Assembly: GCA_947503365.1 (NCBI GenBank)
Contig: CANNDT010000008.1
Coordinates: 18,085-82,084 of the forward strand
From: CANNDT01 sp945876205
GTDB taxonomy: Bacteria > Acidobacteriota > Vicinamibacteria > Vicinamibacterales > UBA2999
Direction of reading: 5' to 3'
DNA length: 64,000 nt
The translations under genes and the position numbers were made by a program. A model generated the notes under the pieces. That model was not told where the DNA came from. It ran no database searches and saw nothing but the letters and a program-made list of their open reading frames with translations. Every line of letters begins with the position of its first letter. The first letter of the stretch is position 1. Below, piece after piece: positions 32,747 through 41,573 of the stretch.

Positions 32747-34102
32747 CTACCTCATACGGGGGCCCTGTTCAAGGCGATCGGCTGGGGTGGAATCGAAGTA
32801 TCTGGCCGCAAAACCGGGCGAAAGTGTGCCTCGGCCGCCCTTCCGGGCGAGCAGGCTGGGTTGTGCCCGGCCGTCGATCATCTTGCGAGGCGCCAACCGG
32901 CTCAGAACCTCATCGTGCCGCTGCTGCGCCGCGGTGCGCGGCAGATCGGGATCGTCCAGCGCAGCCACCATGTCCTCAACGGCCTCGAGGATGTCATCGG
33001 GCGTGTTATCGACCCATGCGAAACGGTCGAAGTCGACCGCCGAGTACACGAATTCGTCGGACAGCATCTCGGCAATCGAGAGGTGGCGTCCGCGCGTGCG
33101 GTCGAGGACGCGTTTCGAGATGTACCGGTCACTCTCGCGAATCGTGTTGTAACCGGCGCGGAAGACGTTGACTGACAGCGACGGCACGCCGACCAGTTGC
33201 GCGAGGAAGTACGGACCAGAGTCGCCGGTAATGAAGAACCGGCTGTTGATCGCCGCCCACAGCTCGAAGGCACCGGTTCGCCACGGCGCGGTGGCGAGAT
33301 CGATCACGCCAGGCCAGGCGCACGGCGTCATCGACGGGTCTCCAATCCTGACAACCTGGTAACCGCGCTCGACGAGCCACTCGATCGCCGGGCGATACGT
33401 CTCGATCCGCGCATCGCGGACCCGGTCCATCACCTGCTGCCGCTCGGCACCGCGCTGCCGATAGCCCGACTCGCGCACGTGCAGGATCACCATCGGACGC
33501 TGAGGATCAAGGCCCGCGCGTCGCGCGAGCTCGTCGACACTCGCCTGTGCGTCGCGCCGAAGTCTCAGGCGGATGCGCTGGCGCTTGGAGTCGGTCGCCC
33601 GTGCACGCTCCCGGGCTTCGCCAAACAGAGCCCGCCACGCATCGGTCACTCGTTTCTCGTACGAGTTGGCCACCCGACGGCAGGCATGGCCGAAGCGGTC
33701 AAGGCGCCGATCGGCCTCCCGCCACCCTCGTCGCCTGGCGAGATGCATCACGGGATGGACGGCCGGCCTGACGAGCGACGCCGTCGTGCTCGCGGTCCAC
33801 GCCCCCGGAGCGCCGTATCGGACGGGTGTCGCTATCCGCCACAGCGCGCGGAGCGCCGGCGCGCGCCAATCGGATTGACCGAGGATCGTTACGTCGGGAC
33901 TCTCCAGGTCGAACACCGCCGCGTTCAGCGGGCGCCCGGAAGGGATGAACAGGAGGGTTGCGCCGAGCGCGGCCGCCGTCCGAGTCGCCTGTTCGGCGTT
34001 GCGCAGCATGTTCCCGTAGCCCGCGGGTTTGCCGTCAGGCGTCGTCTGGGGGTCGCAGAGAAGGTAGCGGGTGGCGCCCAGCCGAATGTCGAGATGCTGC
34101 AT
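32747..34102 (-). CDS. TIGR04372-type glycosyltransferase, divergent (copy 3 of 3)
   Basis: A 451 aa protein related to the two 428 aa proteins at 5.9 and 8.9 kb but clearly older in divergence. Shared blocks are DLESPDVTILG near residue 66, ILHVRESGYRQRG near 208, ARIETYRPAIEWLVERGYQVVRIGDPSMTP near 230-258, and IDLATAPWRTGAFELW. The second half has TGDSGPYFL in place of GGESGL, and WVDNTPDDILEAVEDM matches the C-terminal helix. The start is ATG 34100-34102, six bases after the methyltransferase stop. The C-terminal 40 residues are unlike the other copies. It most likely adds a different sugar. Confidence 0.7.
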   Translation of the reverse strand: MQHLDIRLGATRYLLCDPQTTPDGKPAGYGNMLRNAEQATRTAAALGATLLFIPSGRPLNAAVFDLESPDVTILGQSDWRAPALRALWRIATPVRYGAPGAWTASTTASLVRPAVHPVMHLARRRGWREADRRLDRFGHACRRVANSYEKRVTDAWRALFGEARERARATDSKRQRIRLRLRRDAQASVDELARRAGLDPQRPMVILHVRESGYRQRGAERQQVMDRVRDARIETYRPAIEWLVERGYQVVRIGDPSMTPCAWPGVIDLATAPWRTGAFELWAAINSRFFITGDSGPYFLAQLVGVPSLSVNVFRAGYNTIRESDRYISKRVLDRTRGRHLSIAEMLSDEFVYSAVDFDRFAWVDNTPDDILEAVEDMVAALDDPDLPRTAAQQRHDEVLSRLAPRKMIDGRAQPSLLARKGGRGTLSPGFAARYFDSTPADRLEQGPRMR

Positions 34103-34108
34103 TCCCGG

Positions 34109-35251
34109 TTACACGAGCGGTGGACCGGGAATCCACGACACCGCAGGATAGCTCTGCGACAGGCGTCGCGCGATTCGCTCGGCAGCGCCGCCGGCAATAC
34201 CGACGAACACGGCGCTACCGTCGGGCACTTCGTCTGGACTGAGGACGGTGCGTTCAAAGAAACGCTCGCCATGACGATGAATGTCCTCGTCGACGAAGAA
34301 GTCCATCGCGCGATCGACTTCCTGCGCCAGCCAGGTCGCGGCGATCGAGCTGCCGAACAGCCCGAACTTCCTGCCTGCGGCGCGGCCGCGAACCGCACGT
34401 GCTGCCTCGCGCGTCGCCCGCAACCAGTCGAGCGCCGAGGCGGCAGCATCACCGCGCATCGCGGGAACGGCGGCCGGCCCGTGGCCTTTCCTGGCAACCA
34501 CGCTGATTTCCTTGGACACCCACTCTTCGCTCAGCGTCGTAATCCGGAACCCGGCGCTCTCGAGCAAGGCGGCAAGCGACGCCACCGTGAAATGGGTCGC
34601 GTGATCGGCAATGAGCAGGTCGACCGGGTTGCGCGCCGCGTCCGGCACCTCGACGAACAGCGTGCCCTCGTGCTCCAGTTTCGCGGCGACGGCTCGCAGG
34701 AACTCTGACGGGTTGGCGATGTGCTCGAGCACGTGCACGAGCGAGATCAGCCCGAAACATCCCGGAGTCTCTGCCAGGCCGCAGGTGTATAGCGCTTCGA
34801 CACCGGGAATGGCTTCGACCGTCGCCCTGTTCGTCTCCGAAAGCTCGGTCCCAGCCAGCAGCCAGCCGGGGAGGGCGCTGGAGAATGCGCCAAGGAATGC
34901 GCCGTTTCCGCAGCCGATATCCAGCAAGCGCCCTGTCGCCGGCAAGTCGACGTGCGCGACGATCTGTGAGACCAGCCGGTCGGAGCGCGACATCAGCTGC
35001 GCCGCCTCGCCGACAAACACCGCCTGCTCCGCCCCGGACGCCTGAAAGTAGATCGTGTAGTCCTGGTAAATGCGCGCGATATCGGCGCGCCATTGGTCGT
35101 TGATGATCTTCTGCATCGCCCCGCAACGCGAGCACACGCCGAGCTGCCCGCCAGCCGGCCATGGCTTGCAGTCGGAGGTCACGCGCGGGAAGGATGCGTA
35201 TCCTGCCAGCTCGCGCACGTCGCCGTTGGTACACACGTGGCAGGTGAACAT
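34109..35251 (-). CDS. Zinc-binding SAM methyltransferase (NDP-sugar C-methyltransferase type)
   Basis: A 380 aa three-part protein. Residues 1-50 hold Cys pairs (CHVC at 4-7 and CSRCG at 40-44) of a zinc-binding domain. Motif I is LLDIGCGNGAFL (109-120), followed by LVHVLEHI near 173. The C-terminal 130 residues (GLFGSSIAATWL, VDEDIHRHG) look like the Rossmann-like extra domain of TylC3/NovU sugar C-methyltransferases. This layout is known for enzymes that methylate a keto sugar nucleotide. I take ATG 35249-35251. Starting at ATG 35276-35278 would add nine residues. Its start codon and that of the divergent membrane gene are only three bases apart. Confidence 0.82.
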   Translation of the reverse strand: MFTCHVCTNGDVRELAGYASFPRVTSDCKPWPAGGQLGVCSRCGAMQKIINDQWRADIARIYQDYTIYFQASGAEQAVFVGEAAQLMSRSDRLVSQIVAHVDLPATGRLLDIGCGNGAFLGAFSSALPGWLLAGTELSETNRATVEAIPGVEALYTCGLAETPGCFGLISLVHVLEHIANPSEFLRAVAAKLEHEGTLFVEVPDAARNPVDLLIADHATHFTVASLAALLESAGFRITTLSEEWVSKEISVVARKGHGPAAVPAMRGDAAASALDWLRATREAARAVRGRAAGRKFGLFGSSIAATWLAQEVDRAMDFFVDEDIHRHGERFFERTVLSPDEVPDGSAVFVGIAGGAAERIARRLSQSYPAVSWIPGPPLV

Positions 35252-35254
35252 GTG

Positions 35255-36844
35255 ATGCGGGAAGGACAATGGTACCATTCCGTGCCCGTGCGCAACCGAT
35301 TAGGCACCCTCCTCCTTCCCGCGTTCCTCGTCGTCTACTCCGCGTTCTTTCTGGGCACGGTCGACGGCCGGCTTGACGGCGACGACCATTTCGCGCTCTC
35401 GCACGCGGCGGCCCTGCTCGCCGGCGACCGGTTGAACGTCGACTTATTCGACCCAGGCGTGCCGCTCCAGGTGGCGATTTCGTACATCGGCCAGGTGGCA
35501 ACGGGCTCCAGACCGATCGCCGAAGTGATGATCGCGCTCGCCATCCGCATCATCGGCTTGATCGCCGTGTACGCGGTCACCAGGAGGCTCGTTCACAACC
35601 GGGTCGCCGGCGTGGTCGTGGCGATGGTTGTTGCGGTGTGGTTGATGGATCAGGCCGTCTACGGCGCCGAGAAGGTCGCCCTCTACCCGATCGCCATCCT
35701 CGCGGCGTGGAGATATCTCGAAGGGCGGCTGTCTCCGTACCTGCTCGCGGTGGTCATCGCTGTCGCGACCCTGTTTCGTCATGATCATGGTTTTTACGTG
35801 GCGCTCTGCATGGGACTGGCCGTCCTCGCGGGGCCGCGACCGCGCCAGGACATGGTGAAGGTTGTGGCCGGGACCCTGGTGCTGCTGGGTCCGTGGTTGC
35901 TCTGGATCCAGGGCACCGAGGGCATCCCGTCGTACCTCGTCAGCCGAATCGACTTCGCCCAGGACAACGGCCTTGGGCGAGACCGGCCGTTCGGGTTGAA
36001 GGCGCCGTTTTTCACCAACGAGAATGCCGCGCCGTGGCTGTGGCACGTCGCATTGTTCACGACGATTGCCGCGCTGGTCACGAGCATCCGCCGCCGTTCA
36101 ATCCCGGTCATGGTGCTTGCGGGAATGTCCGTGGTCACGGCTGCGGGACTGATGAGAAAGACCGGCCAGGTCGGCGAGGTCGCGGCGGTGTGGGTGCCGC
36201 TGTTCGCGTGGCTGATCTGGAACTGGCGCTGGTACGGCAAGGTCGCGCTGGCGATTGTCGGCGTGATTTCAATCGCCGCGTTCCTGACGGTGACCGACGC
36301 CGTCAACGAGCTGTCCCAGATTGCGAAGGAAGGCGGCGGGCTTGCGCGTCGAGTGCCAAGCGCCCTGGCATTTCACATGACCACTCCGGCCATCAACGCC
36401 TACGCACCGGACGACCCCGAAGAGACCTCAGACAGTCGCCTGGTCATCCGATACGTGCACCAGTGTCTTCGTCCCTCGGACCGGATCTGGGAAACGGCGA
36501 TGTGGTTTCCCGTCACCTACTACGCCGAGCGTCGCCCGGTGTGGCATCTCCACTGGGATCACGGGTTGAAGCACGACGAGGCGTCGGAGCAGCAGTTTCT
36601 CGAGTGGATCACGCACGAGCAGGCGCCTGTGATGATCACCCACTCAGGCGACGACCTCTTCTATGCGTTCAGGGAATACCCGCGTGTTCGCGAGTACGTC
36701 ATGAAGAACTACCGCGAGATCACGTCGGCGCGATTCGCGGAATATCGCAAGCAGGACGGCGACAGGATGCGCCTGCTCGCAGACATGCGCCGCACGCCTA
36801 CCGGCCGGTTCGAGCCGCTCGACCTGCCGTGCTTTGCGGAATAG
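35255..36844 (+). CDS. Polytopic membrane protein, GT-C glycosyltransferase-like
   Basis: A 529 aa membrane protein with roughly 9-11 hydrophobic segments over residues 8-375 and a soluble C-terminal part of about 150 residues. GRLDGDDHFALSHAAALLAG after the first segment puts an acidic pair in the first periplasmic loop, as in GT-C enzymes (PMT/ArnT group) that use polyprenyl-phosphate sugars. That assignment is by layout only. ATG 35255 is used, and GTG 35282 is an alternative because no good ribosome binding site separates them. The gene is divergent from the methyltransferase and is followed by a dyad element that begins two bases after its TAG. Confidence 0.7.
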   Translation: MREGQWYHSVPVRNRLGTLLLPAFLVVYSAFFLGTVDGRLDGDDHFALSHAAALLAGDRLNVDLFDPGVPLQVAISYIGQVATGSRPIAEVMIALAIRIIGLIAVYAVTRRLVHNRVAGVVVAMVVAVWLMDQAVYGAEKVALYPIAILAAWRYLEGRLSPYLLAVVIAVATLFRHDHGFYVALCMGLAVLAGPRPRQDMVKVVAGTLVLLGPWLLWIQGTEGIPSYLVSRIDFAQDNGLGRDRPFGLKAPFFTNENAAPWLWHVALFTTIAALVTSIRRRSIPVMVLAGMSVVTAAGLMRKTGQVGEVAAVWVPLFAWLIWNWRWYGKVALAIVGVISIAAFLTVTDAVNELSQIAKEGGGLARRVPSALAFHMTTPAINAYAPDDPEETSDSRLVIRYVHQCLRPSDRIWETAMWFPVTYYAERRPVWHLHWDHGLKHDEASEQQFLEWITHEQAPVMITHSGDDLFYAFREYPRVREYVMKNYREITSARFAEYRKQDGDRMRLLADMRRTPTGRFEPLDLPCFAE

Positions 36845-36890
36845 ACGCGCAGGCTAAAGCCTGCGCGCTACAAGCCCGCGCGCTACGCGC
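36845..36890. repeat. Dyad element between convergent genes
   Basis: GCGCAGGCTAAAGCCTGCGC (36847-36866), a perfect 8-base arm hairpin with TAAA loop, then GCTACAAGCCCGCGCGCTACGCGC. The rightmost part supplies the stop codon (36883-36885) of the minus-strand beta-propeller gene. It could serve as a two-sided transcript end, but there is no U-run. Confidence 0.8.
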
Positions 36891-37800
36891 TCGCATCCCA
36901 CCGCGCAAGACCGACGCCGGTGCGACCGTAATCGTTGCCGTTGTAGAGCAGGTAGCGGGTGCCGCGGTGATCGAACACACAGGGATACTCGACCGAGTCG
37001 CTGTCCCATCCTTGGGTTGACGGCATCAACCCGGCCGCTGCGTCTCGCCTCTGCCAGGTGATGCCGTCCGCTGATTCCGCATACCCGATCGTGTAGCGAT
37101 CGCCTCGGACCGCGAACCACATCCGGTAACCGTCGGCATCTTTGACGACCCAGGGCCGCGCAAACGCGTACTCGCGTGCGTCCGCATAGTCGATGCACAC
37201 GCGGCCATCACGCCGCCACTCCCGACCATCGTCCGACTCCGCGTATCGGATGTTGTAGCGATGACGCGGGTCGCCGGAGGGCGAAGCGATCCAGTCAGAC
37301 CCCGAGACGTACCACATCCGCCAGCGCCGATCTTCCACTGCGACAAATGGCGATGCCGTCAGAAAAGGATCCACCGCCTGGCGGTCGAGGAGCGGCGCAG
37401 CTGATAACCGTTTGAAGGCGCCATTGCCCCGGCTCACCGCGATGCCGGCCATCAGATAGAACGGCACGGTCACGCCGAGGCTCCACCCCGTGTAGAACAG
37501 GAATCTGGTGTCTCCCTGGCGTACGAGGCTCGATGTCACGACGCCCGAATCGTCGAACGCGCCCAGCGGCCCGAGATCGAGGACGGGATCGGGTTCAAGC
37601 GGTGTCAGTGCCGGAGGATCGACGGTCAGTTGCGTGCGCCCGATGCGGGCGCGGCCGCGATCATCGCGCAGGCTCAGATACAGATTCCAGACGCCGTCTC
37701 GCACCGGCTCCGCGACCGGCAGCGCAGCATGGGTCGCGGCCCACGGCGCGCGCGACGTATCGAGATCGAGCTTGCCGATCCTCCTCCACCCGCCTTTCAC
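36883..37800 (-). CDS. GH43/GH32-like beta-propeller protein
   Basis: A 305 aa soluble protein without a signal peptide. Recurrent blade-like segments (DTRFLFYTGW, RRWRMWYVSGSDW, GYRMWFAVRGDRYTIGYAES, TRYLLYNGNDYG) are typical of five-bladed propeller glycosidases and their phosphorylase relatives. RHRYNIRYAESDDGREWRR is a very common blade in this group. Catalytic acids could not be assigned with certainty, so activity is unproven. Proteins like this accompany surface-glycan genes, perhaps trimming or sensing an oligosaccharide. The start is GTG 37798-37800 with TGGAG just before it, and it is divergent from the dioxygenase gene with a 39-base gap. Confidence 0.75.
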   Translation of the reverse strand: MKGGWRRIGKLDLDTSRAPWAATHAALPVAEPVRDGVWNLYLSLRDDRGRARIGRTQLTVDPPALTPLEPDPVLDLGPLGAFDDSGVVTSSLVRQGDTRFLFYTGWSLGVTVPFYLMAGIAVSRGNGAFKRLSAAPLLDRQAVDPFLTASPFVAVEDRRWRMWYVSGSDWIASPSGDPRHRYNIRYAESDDGREWRRDGRVCIDYADAREYAFARPWVVKDADGYRMWFAVRGDRYTIGYAESADGITWQRRDAAAGLMPSTQGWDSDSVEYPCVFDHRGTRYLLYNGNDYGRTGVGLARWDASA

Positions 37801-37839
37801 AGCTCCACCACGCGCGAATGAGATTACCCTATTGCTCGA

Positions 37840-38664
37840 ATGGGTGAGACTCCAACACAGTCAGATTACGGCGTGCTCGAGCGCGATCAGGTCGAGGGGA
37901 CGCTGGGGGTACACGCGGAGCGCATTCGCCTCGCGGGCTATTCCATCATCGAGAACGCATTCACTCCAGAAGAGATTGCCCGCTTCGGCGAGCGTCTCGA
38001 CGTCGTCCTTGCACAGCAGGCTGAAGAATTCGGAGGCGCCGATCGAATCTCGGCGATTGGCGATACGGGCACGGCCCGCCTTCCTTTGGCGTACGACGAC
38101 GAATTCCTCAAGCCGGCGACGCACCCGGCACTCCTCGAGTTGTGCCGTCTCCTGCTGGGGCAGTACATCGTGTTGATGCAGCAGAACGGCGTCAGCAACC
38201 CTTCAGTCGACGTGCATTCCCAGGCGCGGTATCACCGCGATCTGCCGTACCAGCATTTCACGTCAAGCCGGCCTCTCGCGATCAGCGCACTGTTGTGCCT
38301 CGACCCGTTCACCGAAGCCACAGGAGCGACGACGCTCATTCCGGGGTCGCATCGCATCGAGCGCTTTCCGTCCGATCAGGTTGCGGCGGCGCTCGACGTC
38401 AGCGTCGAAGCGAAGGCAGGCTCGTTCATCGTGTTCGATTCGATGCTCTTCCACCGCGCCGGACGCAATCGATCGGGACGCAACCGCCGCGGTATCAATC
38501 ACGTGTTCTCGATACCGCTGATCGGGCAGCAGATATCGATTCCGTCGGCGCTGCAGGGACGATTCTCGGATGATCCGGCGCTCGGGCCGCTGCTTGGTTA
38601 CGGCGCTGCCGCTGCGAGTTCCGTGCTGGCGTGGCGCCAGCAGCGGCTCGCGCGCCTCAAATAG
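37840..38664 (+). CDS. Phytanoyl-CoA dioxygenase (PhyH) family, Fe(II)/2-oxoglutarate-dependent
   Basis: A 274 aa cupin-fold oxygenase. The iron facial triad is visible as His and Asp in YHRDLPYQHF near residue 130, with the distal His probably in MLFHRAG near 206. IPGSHRIERF near 167 and NHVFSIPLIG near 223 are further PhyH landmarks, the latter with the Arg/Ser for 2-oxoglutarate close by. Bacterial members hydroxylate small molecules or sugar-linked groups. In this place it may hydroxylate a glycan constituent. The ATG follows a 39-base divergent gap. Its stop is followed directly by a dyad element and a 43-base tandem repeat. Confidence 0.83.
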   Translation: MGETPTQSDYGVLERDQVEGTLGVHAERIRLAGYSIIENAFTPEEIARFGERLDVVLAQQAEEFGGADRISAIGDTGTARLPLAYDDEFLKPATHPALLELCRLLLGQYIVLMQQNGVSNPSVDVHSQARYHRDLPYQHFTSSRPLAISALLCLDPFTEATGATTLIPGSHRIERFPSDQVAAALDVSVEAKAGSFIVFDSMLFHRAGRNRSGRNRRGINHVFSIPLIGQQISIPSALQGRFSDDPALGPLLGYGAAAASSVLAWRQQRLARLK

Positions 38665-38843
38665 ACGCGTGGCCTGAAGGCCACGCGCTACAGCCGATTG
38701 GCCTGCCGCCTGTAGCGCGCACCCTTCACCACACAGGCGATTGGCCTGCCGCCCGTAGCGCGCACCCTTCACCACACAGGCGATTGGCCTGCCGCCTGTA
38801 GCGCGCACCCTTCAGGGTGCGCGACATACCTTCAGGGTGCGCG
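38665..38843. repeat. Dyad elements with a 43-base tandem array (three units)
   Basis: First a perfect GCGTGGCCTGAAGGCCACGC (38667-38686). Then three 43-base units starting at 38695, 38738 and 38781, each CGATTGGCCTGCCGCC(T/C)GTAG plus GCGCACCCTTC. Only the third unit completes the hairpin GCGCACCCTTCAGGGTGCGC (38803-38822). The first two end in ACCACACAGG, a truncated half. A further half element CCTTCAGGGTGCGC (38829-38842) provides the stop codon of the next minus-strand gene. Between the two convergent gene ends there is no other content. Confidence 0.85.
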
Positions 38844-40079
38844 GTGCACCAGATCGTCGAGTAATGCGCGTTCCCGTGCATGCAGCACGATGAACGACGC
38901 CGCGTCGACGCGTGAGAACGTGCGTCGCGCGAACTCCAGGTGCTGCTCGAAGAAGGTGGCTTCCGAGTAGAACGTCACCGATGGCACGCCGCAGAGCGGC
39001 GCGAGGTACGAAAAGCCGCCGTACGTCCCCACGAACGCACGGGCTCCCTTGATGACCGCTGTCTGGACGGCGAGATTGTTTTCGGGGGTCAGCAGGTGAG
39101 CGACCGACCGAACCGACGCCGCGTCTGGCGTCGCGTCAACGTGATCGTCCACCGCGAAGGGCGTCGTCAGCAGCACGACGGGAAGCCGAGCCGATAGCGA
39201 ACGCACCACATCGGTCACCAGCGCGCGGTTTCCCGGGTTGTCGGGGAAGCACTGGCTGAAATAGAAGCGCACTGCCACATATTCGGCCGGGAGATCGAGC
39301 GTGACGTCGAGCTCCGGCGCAGCCGACAGCCGTGCAGGCTCGACGTACTCGAACAGCCGGCGGAGCGGCAGCGCGTCTTTCCAGTACGGATACAGCAGGT
39401 TGTACATCAGCGACGGATGCACCAGCACCGGCCGAACGCCGAGCGCTCGTGAGGCATGGCGAAGCAGCCGGCGGTCGAACGCTCCGACGCTGCGCTGCTT
39501 TCGCGTTTCGCGATCTGTGTGGGCGCGGAACTCGGCCGGATCGACCACGGCGAAGATGTCCTCGTAGCCCGTGGCAATCCCGTCGTACCACGCCGCCACG
39601 CCGCCGCGCGAGATGACCGACATCGGCAGCTCGGGCACGCGCGACTTCAGTTTCCGGAGAAACGGGATCCAGTACAGGAGCTCGAAGCCAATCTCCCCCG
39701 TCCATGGACCGGCCAGCAATGGACGTCCGGTCCGTCTGGCGCGATCGATCAGCCGCTGAAGCGCCTGCTCGTGGACGGACTGCTGGTCGAAAAACTCGGC
39801 CTGTCGCAGCGCCTTGTTGGTCGCCTGCAACTGGCTCAGGACGGCGCGCCGCAGCTCGCTCAGACCTTTTCTCGCCTGCGTCAGATCGCGGCGCGCCAGG
39901 CCGTCGATCCGATCGCGCAGCTGCGCCAGCTCCGTCGCATGCCGCGACGAAAGCTCCTCGAGCTTGCCGATCTCTTCGACGCGGGATGTGATCCGCCCGA
40001 GCATCCGCCGCTCCTCTTCCCAATCAGGGCGAATGAACGGGCGAGCGAGGCGGCCGAGATATCGGAGGAGACGTTGCAA
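38832..40079 (-). CDS. Coiled-coil GT-B-like glycan enzyme (function unknown)
   Basis: A 415 aa protein. Residues about 20-110 are an Arg/Glu/Leu-rich coiled coil. From about 118 a globular domain starts with LLAGPWTGEIGFELLYWIPFL, contains VRPVLVHPSLMY near 214, and ends with a GT-B-like block RAFVGTYGGFSYLAPLCGVPS near 350 where Gly/Ser residues could hold a nucleotide sugar. The combination resembles adhesion or capsule glycosyltransferases with a helical scaffold. Start codon TTG 40077-40079 is the only one before the coiled coil (in-frame stop upstream). Its last codons come from a repeat element. Divergent from the GT-B-like gene across 30 bases. Confidence 0.6.
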   Translation of the reverse strand: MQRLLRYLGRLARPFIRPDWEEERRMLGRITSRVEEIGKLEELSSRHATELAQLRDRIDGLARRDLTQARKGLSELRRAVLSQLQATNKALRQAEFFDQQSVHEQALQRLIDRARRTGRPLLAGPWTGEIGFELLYWIPFLRKLKSRVPELPMSVISRGGVAAWYDGIATGYEDIFAVVDPAEFRAHTDRETRKQRSVGAFDRRLLRHASRALGVRPVLVHPSLMYNLLYPYWKDALPLRRLFEYVEPARLSAAPELDVTLDLPAEYVAVRFYFSQCFPDNPGNRALVTDVVRSLSARLPVVLLTTPFAVDDHVDATPDAASVRSVAHLLTPENNLAVQTAVIKGARAFVGTYGGFSYLAPLCGVPSVTFYSEATFFEQHLEFARRTFSRVDAASFIVLHARERALLDDLVHRAP

Positions 40080-40109
40080 GGAATCACGCGATGCTATGCT
40101 TGAACGCGC

Positions 40110-41573
40110 ATGCCGTCAATGGAGGCGCAGGACGACGCGCAGGTGCGGCTGCGCATCCTGTTCTTCGTACACCAACTCGGAAAGACGCGTCATTTCGACG
40201 GAGTACTCGAGCGCCTGACGAAGCGCGGCCACAGCGTGACGCTCGCCGTGGCCGGCAAGAAGGGCGGCTTCAAGAGCTCCAAGACCCTCGGGAATGGACG
40301 CCGTGTTGAAGTGGTCATCTGTCCCTCGCGGCGGATCGATCGCTGGAAGACACTGGCGCCGAAGATCCGTCTGACCCGCGACTACCTGCGGTTCTTCGAG
40401 CCGGCACACGCACATGCCGCCAAGCTCGCCGCCCGCGCGAGCTCGTATGTGCCGGACTCTGTGCGCAGCTCGGTTGAAGCGCATCCGTGGATGCAGCGCC
40501 ACGCGCGGATGATTGGACGCCTGCTGGCGACCGCCGAGGCGGCGATTCCGCCCGAGCGCTATTTCGAACTGTTCATCAAGTACCACGAGCCCGATCTGGT
40601 CCTCGTGACGCCGCTGGTGGACTTCGGCTCCTACCAAACCGATTACGTCAAGGCGGCTCATCGTCTCGGCATTCCGGTGGGATTTCTGCCGTTCAGCTGG
40701 GACAACCTGACGAACCGCGGACTGATTCGCGTTCAACCGGATCGCGTCCTCGTCTGGAACGAGACCCAGAAGCGTGAAGCGGTCGATCTCCACGGCGTCT
40801 CGGAGGACCGCGTCGTCATCACCGGCGCCGCGCGATTCGATGAATTTTTCGATTTGCGCCCATCCACCACCAGGGAGGAATTTTGCTCGGCCGTGGGCCT
40901 CGACCCCGCACGTCCGCTGCTGTTGTACGGATGCTCGTCGCCCTTCATCGCACCACGCGAAGTCGAATTCGTCAGGCGCTGGATCGACGAGATCAGGCAC
41001 AGCTCCGACCCCTCGCTTGCTGGAGCATCGATCCTCGTCCGTCCGCATCCGGTTCACACCGATCAGTGGGAGAACGTCTCGTTCGCCGATCTTCCGAACG
41101 TCGCGATCTGGCGGCTGCCAACATCGATGAACGCCGACCAGGGTTTGTACGATTCGCTGCACCACTCAGCCGCGCTTATCGGACTGAACACGAGCGCGAT
41201 GCTCGAAGCCTCAATCGCTGAACGAGCCGTCTGCACGGTCCTGGCTCCGGAGTTCACCGGCGGGCAGGAGCAAACGCTCCACTTTCACTACCTGCGCGAA
41301 GAGAATGGCGGGCCCGTGCGGGTGGCGCGTGACTTCGAGGAACATCGGCAGCACCTCGCCGCGATCGTCCGCGACCCCTCGGCCGCCGAACAGCGGGCCA
41401 AGAAATTTGTTCGTAAGTTCCTGAGACCGCAGGGCCGCACCACGCGAGTCGACCGGATCCTGGTGCGCGAGATCGAACAGTTGGCGCTGGCCGGCAAGCG
41501 TCCACGGCGCGTCGCGCCGGCCTGGCAGTATCCGGTGCGCTGGGCTCTCCGCCTGGTTCCGGGCGCCCGGTGA
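40110..41573 (+). CDS. GT-B-like transferase, CDP-glycerophosphotransferase-like (paralogue 4 of 4)
   Basis: A 487 aa relative of the three proteins at 0.5-8.9 kb, here on the other strand and 31 kb away, so this family was copied out of the main string or recruited independently. It keeps LTKRGHSVTLAV, LVTPLVDFGSYQTDYVKAAH near 168, SWDNLTNRG near 196, VRPHPVHTD near 310 and GLNTSAMLEA near 360. It lacks the long tail of the 578 aa copy. ATG 40110 is used, and ATG 40119 is a near alternative. Its stop overlaps the FkbM methyltransferase start as GTGA, so the two products probably act on one acceptor. Confidence 0.7.
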   Translation: MPSMEAQDDAQVRLRILFFVHQLGKTRHFDGVLERLTKRGHSVTLAVAGKKGGFKSSKTLGNGRRVEVVICPSRRIDRWKTLAPKIRLTRDYLRFFEPAHAHAAKLAARASSYVPDSVRSSVEAHPWMQRHARMIGRLLATAEAAIPPERYFELFIKYHEPDLVLVTPLVDFGSYQTDYVKAAHRLGIPVGFLPFSWDNLTNRGLIRVQPDRVLVWNETQKREAVDLHGVSEDRVVITGAARFDEFFDLRPSTTREEFCSAVGLDPARPLLLYGCSSPFIAPREVEFVRRWIDEIRHSSDPSLAGASILVRPHPVHTDQWENVSFADLPNVAIWRLPTSMNADQGLYDSLHHSAALIGLNTSAMLEASIAERAVCTVLAPEFTGGQEQTLHFHYLREENGGPVRVARDFEEHRQHLAAIVRDPSAAEQRAKKFVRKFLRPQGRTTRVDRILVREIEQLALAGKRPRRVAPAWQYPVRWALRLVPGAR

